From Gammaproteobacteria bacterium UBA3532 (GTDB lineage: Bacteria; Pseudomonadota; Gammaproteobacteria; Enterobacterales; UBA3532), in assembly GCA_002376965.1 (NCBI GenBank), contig DFOV01000315.1, positions 1-8,894 on the forward strand: a stretch of 8,894 nt of DNA, in the 5' to 3' direction. The translations under genes and the position numbers were made by a program. Below, in pieces: positions 1 to 8,200 of this stretch (position 1 is the first letter of the stretch; every line of letters starts with the position of its first letter). Under the pieces are notes generated by a model. It worked only from the letters and a program-made list of their open reading frames with translations. It did not search any database and was not told the DNA's origin.

Positions 1-102
1 AGGGTACAGCAGGTTCTTTGTCACAAAAATCATGGATGATTTTTGAGCTAAATCCGCGCCAGGAGCGCGTATTTAGCGCTGACAAAGGTTCTGATGTACC
101 CT
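1..102. repeat. Two-armed structured inverted repeat, MITE/REP-like
   Basis: Bases 1-23 pair with 80-102: AGGGTACA (1-8) with TGTACCCT (95-102), CAG (10-12) with CTG (91-93), and CTTTGTCA (16-23) with TGACAAAG (80-87). The unpaired positions are 9/94 and the GTT/GTT internal loop. Inside this stem sit two hairpins. The first is a perfect 10-bp stem at 24-33/36-45 with a GG loop. The second has stems GCTAAAT (47-53)/ATTTAGC (71-77) and CGCGC (55-59)/GCGCG (65-69), one mismatch, and loop CAGGA. The whole folds as a three-way junction. No coding potential is evident. The terminal inverted repeats and small size suggest a non-autonomous mobile or dispersed repeat. Base 1 is the window edge, so a longer left end or a target duplication cannot be judged. 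It lies 21 bp beyond the dehydrogenase stop codon and could also stabilise or end that transcript. Confidence 0.75.
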
Positions 103-123
103 GCCAACGCCTCATACAAAACA

Positions 124-1245
<1,122 letters not shown>

Positions 1246-3720
1246 CTAGTTTTTTGCTGTTATTCGTTGTGAGATAACACCCAGTATCAGGGTAATAATG
1301 CCAATAATCAATGCGTAAAGCAGGGTTCGACCATCAAATGGTGGTGGTGATAACTCAAGCCCGCGCACAGCCACTTGGTAGTATATTGCCTGAGCAATTC
1401 CAAAACTCACCAGCGCAATCATCCCCCCAAAAATAGCAAACTCGGTTAGAAAGCGGCGAGATAATTGACGAGACGTTGCGCCAAGTTGCCCCAACAACTG
1501 ACCATACTGCCTGCGCTCTTGTGCCGAAAGATAAAAGGCTGCCATCACCACCACCAATGAAGCGATCACGACAAACACTAACAAGGCACGAGCAATCAGC
1601 ATAGCCTGACCAACGATCGCCTGTACCTTAGTCAGAACCGCTTCAATGTCAATCATCATGACCGAGGGATACGCCTGAACCAGTTCCTTGATAACATGGC
1701 GTTTATCAGCCGGTAAAAAAAAGCTACCGATGTAGGTCGTATTGAAACGCTCAATCGTTTGGGGCGGGAAAATCATATAAAAGTTAGGGTGGAACGAATC
1801 CCAGTCAACCGTGCGAATGCTGGTAATTTTCGCCTCTAATTCGCTTCCAGCGATGGAGAAGGTCAATACATCCTGGAGCTTAAGCCCCATTCGCTCTGCC
1901 AAGCGCTGCTCCACCGAAACCGGCGTTAGTGACAATGAAGGATCTAACTGATCCCACCATAGCCCGTCTGTCATCACATTGTCATCTGGCACGTTTTCAG
2001 CCCAGGTTAGGTTTAATTCACGCTCAATGGCACCACGCGCCTGAGATTCTTTCGACACCCGCTGGCGCACCGATTCACCATTCACCTTAATGAGTCGCCC
2101 ACGCACAATGGGGTACAGTGAGCTGAAAGAATGCCCCTCTTCAATCACCCTGTCCGAAAAAGAGGCCACATCTTCAGGAAAAACATTCACCGCAAAATAA
2201 TTTGGCGTATTTTCTGGGATCTGGGTTTTCCAAAAATCGAGCAGATTGCCACCAACCAGTCCAATGCCTAACGTAATGGCGCTGGCCAGCACCAACGCAC
2301 CACTTTGCAGGGTCAACACGCCCCACCGTGCTCGGCAATATAACCAGGTTTGACGCCAGGCCAGCCCACCAAACTGAGACAGAGCTGCGCCAAGTTTGCG
2401 ATAAACCAACCACCCTAGTAGGGTAAACAACAGGCTAAATCCGATAATCGCGCCAAAAATCGCAAAACTGGTAATGCTTAGCCCGCCAATAATTAACACC
2501 AGTATCAGCAGTGAACCAGCCAGCCATATATACGCCCCACGACTCGGCCTAAGCACCTGACGACGCACAATATAATTGGCCGGAATGGAAAATAGCTGAC
2601 GTAATTGACTGAAAATCACACCAAAAACCAAACACCAGACCATCGCTATCACTTTCAGCATCACCCACAAACTGGGAGAGATAGACACACCATGCAACCA
2701 GTTGCGCCACACCCAATCCAGCAGACTATATAGCCCATAGCCAATACCACCGCCCACCAGCGAAACAAAGCAGGACAACAACAGCAGTTGCGTTATTAAC
2801 TGAACCCCATACTCGCGCTGGGTTAATCCATAACAACGCATCACGGCAACGCGATGAGTTTGTTGCTGCACATAACGGTAGCTCACCATCACCATCGCAA
2901 TCGAGCACAGCAACAACACCGTCACGTTAATCACGGTAATAAATCGCGAAACCAGCAACAATAATCGCCCAAAGCGCGGTTGCTGAGCCTCAACGTCGGT
3001 CACTTCCTGATGCACCGTCATGGTTTGATCCAAACGCTGGCGCAAAATATCAAGCTGACCTTTGTCGCCACTGAACAGATAAACAAAGCTCACTCTGCTA
3101 CCCGCTCCTAAAACATTCATAGCAGCGACATCTTGCTTGTTGGCAATCACTCTCGGCGCAAAACCAGCAAATCCACCGACTTGATCCGGCTCTTTTTGAA
3201 TCACGGCACTGACCTTAAGTTCAACGTCGCCCATTTCCACCGAATCACCCAAGGTTAATCCCATGCGCTGCATCGCATTCAGATCCAGCCATAATTCGCC
3301 TGGTTTAGGCCCATGCGTAACCGATTCCAGTTCATCTCGTTCTATCAGCAATTTGCCTAACAAGGGATAACTGTCATCCACCGCCTTAACCGACGTCAGC
3401 AAAAACTCATCGTTAGCGTACGCCATGGTCGAAAAACCAATATAAGAAGCTGAAGCGACTTTATCCAGCCCCTCAGTAGGCAGCGCGTCTAGTGCGTAGC
3501 TACTTTTGACCCGCAGATGGCCACCTAACAACTCGGCAGACTGGCGCGTCATTAAGCGCTGTGTATGATCGGCCACGAGAAGCAAGCAGCCCGAAAAAGC
3601 CACCACAGCTACCAAGATCAGGGTTAGCCAGCCCATGCCCTGATGGCGTTTTCCTGGCGTTAGCTCACCAATAAACGCGCGCCAACCCAACCGAATATGC
3701 AACAGCTTATTCATCGCCAT
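1246..3720 (-). CDS. ybbP: YbbP-type ABC transporter permease (FtsX/MacB family)
   Basis: The 824-residue inner-membrane protein matches the E. coli YbbP type in length and landmarks: KAVDDSYP near 112, PNYFAVN near 506, ELNLTWAEN near 567 and HPNFYMIFP near 644. One membrane segment lies near 31-50 and is followed by a periplasmic MacB-like domain to about 250. Further hydrophobic segments lie near 253-279, 307-332, 350-374, 399-438 (probably two) and 468-492. A second periplasmic domain runs from about 495 to 700, and three last segments lie near 707-730, 759-782 and 799-817. This duplicated FtsX layout is known for YbbP. It should pair with the YbbA ATPase encoded just upstream. I chose ATG 3720 because AAGGTGGAG sits 6 bases before it; ATG 3714 (822 residues) is the alternative. 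Either start overlaps the end of ybbA, which suggests translational coupling. The substrate is not established; the link to tesA suggests a lipophilic compound. Confidence 0.92.
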   Translation of the reverse strand: MAMNKLLHIRLGWRAFIGELTPGKRHQGMGWLTLILVAVVAFSGCLLLVADHTQRLMTRQSAELLGGHLRVKSSYALDALPTEGLDKVASASYIGFSTMAYANDEFLLTSVKAVDDSYPLLGKLLIERDELESVTHGPKPGELWLDLNAMQRMGLTLGDSVEMGDVELKVSAVIQKEPDQVGGFAGFAPRVIANKQDVAAMNVLGAGSRVSFVYLFSGDKGQLDILRQRLDQTMTVHQEVTDVEAQQPRFGRLLLLVSRFITVINVTVLLLCSIAMVMVSYRYVQQQTHRVAVMRCYGLTQREYGVQLITQLLLLSCFVSLVGGGIGYGLYSLLDWVWRNWLHGVSISPSLWVMLKVIAMVWCLVFGVIFSQLRQLFSIPANYIVRRQVLRPSRGAYIWLAGSLLILVLIIGGLSITSFAIFGAIIGFSLLFTLLGWLVYRKLGAALSQFGGLAWRQTWLYCRARWGVLTLQSGALVLASAITLGIGLVGGNLLDFWKTQIPENTPNYFAVNVFPEDVASFSDRVIEEGHSFSSLYPIVRGRLIKVNGESVRQRVSKESQARGAIERELNLTWAENVPDDNVMTDGLWWDQLDPSLSLTPVSVEQRLAERMGLKLQDVLTFSIAGSELEAKITSIRTVDWDSFHPNFYMIFPPQTIERFNTTYIGSFFLPADKRHVIKELVQAYPSVMMIDIEAVLTKVQAIVGQAMLIARALLVFVVIASLVVVMAAFYLSAQERRQYGQLLGQLGATSRQLSRRFLTEFAIFGGMIALVSFGIAQAIYYQVAVRGLELSPPPFDGRTLLYALIIGIITLILGVISQRITAKN

Positions 3721-4444
3721 TGGGTACTCCACCTTCAACTGCATTAGCATCAACCATAGCGGCATTAACCACACCAACATCAGCCAAAAGGCCATGCCGC
3801 AACTGCAGCTGCCGATCACAACGTTCGGCCAATGACCGATCATGGGTCACAATAATCAGCGTCGCCTGGGTTTGCTCTCGCACGGCAAATAGCAACTCAA
3901 TGACCTTATCTCCCGTTGCTTCATCCAAATTGCCGGTCGGCTCATCGGCAAAAACCAAAGGAGGGTTATGCACAAACGCACGTGCCACCGCTACCCGCTG
4001 CTGTTCACCACCAGAAAGTTGATTGGGATAGTGGGATAGCCGGTGGGACATGCCCAGCTTATCCAACAATCCCCGCGCCGCGGCCTCATCATAGTTTCCT
4101 TTTAACTGCAGAGGCAAGGTGACATTTTCCAATGCAGTGAGCGTCGGGATCAATTGAAAGTCTTGGAAGATAAAGCCAACATGCTGACGACGGAACAATG
4201 CCAGTGCATCTTCGGTCTTACCTTGCAATGGCTGGTTAAGGAGGGCAATCTGGCCGGTGGTTGGTGGCTCTAATCCGGCCAAGATAGAAAGTAGGGTCGA
4301 CTTACCTGAGCCTGACGACCCCATAATAGCCACAATGTCGCCCTGGTTGACTTCCAGATCCACGCCTTGCAATATCGTAAGTTCATTCGCGGCGTCTCCG
4401 ACCCGCTTAACAAGAGATTGAGCCTGTATAATGAGATTATTCAA
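3707..4444 (-). CDS. ybbA: YbbA-type ABC transporter ATP-binding protein
   Basis: This 245-residue cytoplasmic ATPase belongs to the LolD/MacB/FtsE group and should drive the YbbP permease. It has Walker A GSSGSGKST at 42-50, the Q-loop glutamine Q94 in FIFQDF, the signature LSGGEQQR at 143-150, Walker B LVFADE at 163-168 with catalytic E168, the D-loop near D174, and switch histidine H201 in VTHD. The stretch LIPTLTALENV at 98-108 is very like YbbA. All motifs needed for activity are intact. The start codon is TTG, supported by AAAGG 8 bases upstream. The C-terminus runs roughly 15-20 residues longer than E. coli YbbA, in an Ala/Val/Asp-rich tail. The gene overlaps ybbP at its end and the divergent tesA at its start. 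LolD is less likely, because the partner is a single YbbP-type permease and tesA is adjacent. Confidence 0.93.
   Translation of the reverse strand: MNNLIIQAQSLVKRVGDAANELTILQGVDLEVNQGDIVAIMGSSGSGKSTLLSILAGLEPPTTGQIALLNQPLQGKTEDALALFRRQHVGFIFQDFQLIPTLTALENVTLPLQLKGNYDEAAARGLLDKLGMSHRLSHYPNQLSGGEQQRVAVARAFVHNPPLVFADEPTGNLDEATGDKVIELLFAVREQTQATLIIVTHDRSLAERCDRQLQLRHGLLADVGVVNAAMVDANAVEGGVPNGDE
3727..3735 (-). promoter_or_regulatory. Ribosome binding site of ybbP
   Basis: On the minus strand this reads AAGGTGGAG, inside the end of the ybbA reading frame. Its GGAG lies 6 bases before ATG 3720 and 12 before ATG 3714, so it favours the first of the two closely spaced start codons. It also argues against the much earlier in-frame ATG at 3843. 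Confidence 0.6.
4428..4440. repeat. 13-bp dyad across the tesA/ybbA start codons
   Basis: ATAAT-GAG-ATTAT is a perfect 5-bp dyad with a 3-bp centre. It contains the tesA ATG (4431-4433) and lies within the first codons of ybbA on the other strand. It could be a small operator or chance in an AT-rich stretch. TATAAT at 4427-4432 is part of it, but it is badly placed to be the tesA promoter. Confidence 0.35.
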
Positions 4445-5063
4445 ACGCTATACCTTTATATTTTGTTGTCTATTGAGCCTGCTCTTTGCCTTACCACTGG
4501 CAGCATCGGCACAAGCTCCATTCAAAATTCTGGTGTTGGGCGATAGTCTTAGTGCTGCCTACAACATGCCCGTCGAAAAAGGCTGGGTATCGTTAATGGC
4601 CACCCGCCTTGGCGACACATACCATGTAACTAACGCCAGTATCAGTGGACAAACTACGGGAAACGGCGTGCAACAGATCGATAACCTGCTCAAAAAGCAT
4701 AGTCCGAATTTAGTCATACTGGAACTCGGCGGCAACGATGGCCTGCGTGGTCAAAGCCTCAAAACCATGCGTAGCAACCTCAGCACCATGATTGAAAAAA
4801 GCCAAGCGCTTCAAAGCAAGGTGTTATTGCTCGGCATGAAAATCCCGCCTAATTATGGCCGCCGATACACCGAAAAGTTCGAAGCGATTTACCAACAACT
4901 CGCCGAAAAATACCAAACGGCATTTATCCCGTTCTTTTTGCAGGATATCGCTACTAAGCAAGAATTGATGCAACCGGATGGTATTCATCCTAATGCAGAG
5001 GCTCAACCAATGTTGGCTAAGCGCGTCGAAGAGCAAGTAATAAACATAGCAAAAAGTCAGTAA
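4431..5063 (+). CDS. tesA: TesA: periplasmic SGNH thioesterase / arylesterase / lysophospholipase L1
   Basis: The 210-residue protein has a Sec signal peptide: basic start RLFKR, hydrophobic core at about 8-23, and likely cleavage after A27 in ASA. The mature enzyme is a complete SGNH hydrolase. GDSLS holds nucleophile S39, G73 lies in SISG, N102 is in GGNDGLRG, and D183 and H186 are in DGIHPN. Family members cleave acyl-CoA, lysophospholipid and aryl ester bonds in the periplasm. NYGRRY at 141-146 and DAQP-like EAQP near 190 match E. coli TesA. An in-frame TGA at 4419 leaves ATG 4431 as the only start giving a full signal peptide. No strong ribosome site is visible: AAGAGA lies 13 bases upstream and GAG lies 8 bases upstream. 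The gene diverges from ybbA, a widely conserved pairing, with the first 14 bases shared between the two genes. Confidence 0.95.
   Translation: MRLFKRYTFIFCCLLSLLFALPLAASAQAPFKILVLGDSLSAAYNMPVEKGWVSLMATRLGDTYHVTNASISGQTTGNGVQQIDNLLKKHSPNLVILELGGNDGLRGQSLKTMRSNLSTMIEKSQALQSKVLLLGMKIPPNYGRRYTEKFEAIYQQLAEKYQTAFIPFFLQDIATKQELMQPDGIHPNAEAQPMLAKRVEEQVINIAKSQ
4453..4457 (-). promoter_or_regulatory. Ribosome binding site supporting the TTG start of ybbA
   Basis: On the minus strand this reads AAAGG, 8 bases before TTG 4444. No in-frame ATG gives a full N-terminus, and the residues from the TTG onward align with the usual start of the family. The site lies inside the tesA signal-peptide codons. Confidence 0.5.
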
Positions 5064-5068
5064 ATTCG

Positions 5069-5081
5069 TTGCATATTGCAA
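5069..5081. repeat. Small dyad after tesA
   Basis: TTGCA-TAT-TGCAA is a 5-bp inverted repeat beginning 6 bases after the tesA stop codon. It could be a weak hairpin or a protein-binding site. It is short enough to occur by chance. Confidence 0.25.
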
Positions 5082-5088
5082 TAACTCA

Positions 5089-5108
5089 CCATTTTTCACC
5101 AAAAATGG
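5089..5108 (+). terminator. AT-rich hairpin downstream of tesA, possible terminator
   Basis: CCATTTTT, loop CACC and AAAAATGG form a perfect 8-bp stem 25 bases after tesA ends. The A and T runs inside the stem could give a weak intrinsic terminator. The bases just after it (ACGCAATTTCTTG) lack a clean T tract, so the role is uncertain. It could equally be an operator for the large gene downstream. Confidence 0.35.
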
Positions 5109-5118
5109 ACGCAATTTC

Positions 5119-5148
5119 TTGATCTCCCCCTCTAGTGTAACCATTAAA
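5119..5148 (+). promoter_or_regulatory. Weak candidate promoter of the large secreted-protein gene
   Basis: TTGATC (5119-5124) and ATTAAA (5143-5148) are spaced 18 bp apart and resemble a poor sigma-70 promoter. They lie 64 bp before the ATG, in the only gap upstream of this gene. No better pair was found in 5064-5211. Position supports this more than sequence does. Confidence 0.22.
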
Positions 5149-5211
5149 AACATGGATAATGGCAGGCTGAAAAACGACCAATAATCCGGTGTAATCACCA
5201 AGGAAAAACCA

Positions 5212-8200
5212 ATGCCGTTATCCAAGTTTACCCGCCTTGCCGGGGTTTTATTTGCCAGCCAGTTGCTGGCCACTGCCGCACAAGCAGGCGAGCCAATTCA
5301 TATTGGGTTTGAGGAAGATGAGCCCCCTTTAAAGCAAGTATTTATTTTCGAAGATGACTCCCCTAGCGACTGGACTGTAGATGATGTCAAGGAGCTTCCT
5401 ATTGAAATGGAACCACGCTCAGGCTTTCGAGGATTATCGTTTCCAACATTAGCTGCCAACGAAACAGCCACCCTTCGTTTAGATATTTCTGCAGATCAAG
5501 GCGATACTATCTCATTTTGGTACGCTCGGCCTGGGGATAGCGATGGACTCTTCAATTTTACTATCGAACGACAAACTAGTGAAAATGAAGAACCGAATAA
5601 TACGCCGCCACCTGAGCTTGAGAATATTAGCTGGGTTACCGACGAGAATTTACAGTCATATGAATGGAGGCGAGCATCTTTCGAAGCCCCTTCCAGTGGC
5701 AATTTAGTACTCCGCTGGAAATACACTTCTGAAAACCCTAACTTTGACGCTCCCTATTCAATTGATGATATAAGAGTTTACAAAAAAAATCATCAAGCTG
5801 GAAAGCAGGACGTAGATGGCGATGGTATTGATGAGCTTTTCCAAGTTACTCCAGCCTTCAATATTATTGCCACGAGAAAGGCTCCTCTGTTCGATTCTGC
5901 CGAATCATGTGATTTATCTGGAAAATTCGAGTCGACCTTAGGGGATTTTGATGGCGATGGCCTTATCGATATCATAACGAATACAACTGATAGTCGCGAA
6001 TCGCTAGCTATCCATTACACGAAACCAGGCTGTACTGGCAAAATAGAGCCTCTATTTCCTGTTTGGACGCCTCAATGGACATATCATAGGATTGATTCTG
6101 GTGATATTAATGGTGACGGCATAGATGATCTGATTGGATATGATGACATTTACCGAACGAGCGACAATGAAAATTGGGAGCATTTATTCAAAGTATCTGT
6201 CAGATACGTAGACAAGTCGGTATCTAATGCTAGTTTATTTCTAATGGACTACCCAGCAAGCTCAGAAGTGTTGCATGTTGGCGACTTTACTGGAGATGGA
6301 ATTGCTGATTTTCTGCTAAAAGATGTCAACAACATGTTACAGCTTTTCGAGGTTGGTCAAGATTTAACAATCACCGAACACGACTTGTTTCCAGTTAATC
6401 CTCAGCTCTTCATTGGCCCCTTTACCGATCTTGACGGCAACAGCACCACAGATTTAATACAGTTTGACTGGTTTGGTGGTATGGAAATAACTTTCTTTAC
6501 CGATACTGAAACGTGGCACAAAGAATACATTCAATCAGAGCTTGGCTCAATTCCCCGAGCAGCAGGCGACTTTAATGGCGACGGAATAGCCAATGAAATT
6601 GTATTTTCTTACCCGATAAACTCCTCTCCTTCGAGCGCTTGGTATGAAATTTTTAGCTATATTGATAACTCGTGGCAACCACCTATAGAGAATGCATGGC
6701 ATGAACCTATAGTATTCGAAATGAGCGACTGGGCACATGAATATTTTTTACCCATAAGCGATCCTATATTTCCGTATTCATCTTCGTCTACCTCCTCATT
6801 AACCGAGCATCAATTCCCCATGCCACTAATTTGGACCGGTGATATTTATCCCATATTTGACCAGATTAACATTATTGGAGATTTCAATAACTGGTCTCCA
6901 TCAGAGAATCATAAGCTCAGAGCTGTAGATTTTGACACTTATACCCCTTTTATGGGGCGACTAACATTAGCGAGCGAGTCAAAAATCGCATTCTCAACCG
7001 ACTATGGCATTAAATTTGGCGCCGACTGCGATAACTTTAGACCATCTATAGATACTCCCGAACCCATAGCCGGCTACGGAATTGTACGCTCATTCGGGTG
7101 TGAATCGGATATTGTACCTTGGACATTACCCCCAGGAGATTATTTAGTTGAGCTGGCATATATATACCGCCGTAGCTCAGCAGACCAAGCCTGGATAGTA
7201 GTTCGCCCTTATACTGGAAAAGGAGATAGTGATGGCGATGGTCTGAGCGACTTAGAGGAAATTGAAATTTACCAAACAGATCCTTATAACCCCGACCAAG
7301 ACCAAGATAACGTTGTCGATGGATTTGAAGTATTGCTCTTCAATCTTAGCCCTTTCAAAGCAGACAGTGATGATGATGGTCTTAGTGACCGAGAAGAAGT
7401 CAACAGCCTAGAAACAGACATCGATCAAGACGGCTTAACTGACGGATCAGAGCGTTACAGTTATTCCACAGATCCAACCAATAGCGATACCGATGGCGAT
7501 GGCTATAGTGACTATATTGAGGCAAGGTATCACAGCTCACCAACCAATTCGTCAGAGCACCCTAAAGTTCACCTAGATCAAAACGGAGACGGTATGGCCG
7601 ATATTTTATGGCGTAACGCAACGACAGGTGAAAACTGGTTTTTTGGAATGAACGGCCATCAGATCAAAGAAAGCAAGGCTATCGCCAATGTCGATCTAAA
7701 CTGGAAAGTTGCTGGACGAGGCGACTTCAATCTTGACGGAAATAGTGACATCCTTTGGCGTAATATCGAAACAGGCGATAACTATATTCACTTTATGAAT
7801 GGTAATACCGTCTTGTACATCGACTTTGTCAGCAATGTACCGCCGGATCAGGGATGGGTTGTTGCGGGTATAGGAACTTTTGGAGCTTCTAATGTCTCTT
7901 CTTATGGGGCAAACTATCCAGATATACTCTGGTATAACACATTAACGGGCCAAATCTGGATGTATCAAATGTCATTCTCTCATATCCATGAAAGCGCCCA
8001 AGTCGCCCTCATCAGCGATCTTAACTGGCAAATCAACAGCGTTGCCGATCTCAATGGTGATGGTAAAGACGATATTCTTTTACGCCATGCAATCAACGGT
8101 ACGGTATGGAAGTACATCATGAATAGCAGCACAATTACATCAAGCGGCAAGGTGATGTCTGCTGGCAGCAACTGGAAGCTCATGGTGACCGCTGACTTTG

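Noticed and set aside
1..102. Possible tRNA or integron attC site, because of cloverleaf-like folding and two GGTTC stretches
   Set aside because: No anticodon arm, T-loop or CCA end fits the spacing, and the GGTTC copies sit at the internal loop of the outer stem. No paired attC core boxes with the expected GTT-type ends are seen.
3721..3843. Upstream extension of ybbP to an ATG at 3843
   Set aside because: It would overlap ybbA by 137 bases, has no ribosome site of note, and adds Met/Leu/Trp-rich residues that are only the other frame of the ybbA tail. ATG 3720 has a good site.
4427..4432. TATAAT as the tesA promoter -10 box
   Set aside because: Transcription would begin inside tesA after its ATG, the match at -35 (CGCTTA) is poor, and no in-frame downstream start would keep the signal peptide.
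4824..5273. 149-residue minus-strand reading frame across the end of tesA and the start of the large gene
   Set aside because: It is antisense to the tesA catalytic C-terminus and to the signal peptide of the next gene, both certain, and shows no recognisable domain.
7225..7521. True EF-hand or dockerin domain
   Set aside because: The Asp-rich loops lack the flanking helices of EF-hands and the paired 22-residue layout of dockerins. Their spacing and DGxxDxxE form fit TSP3-like repeats better.
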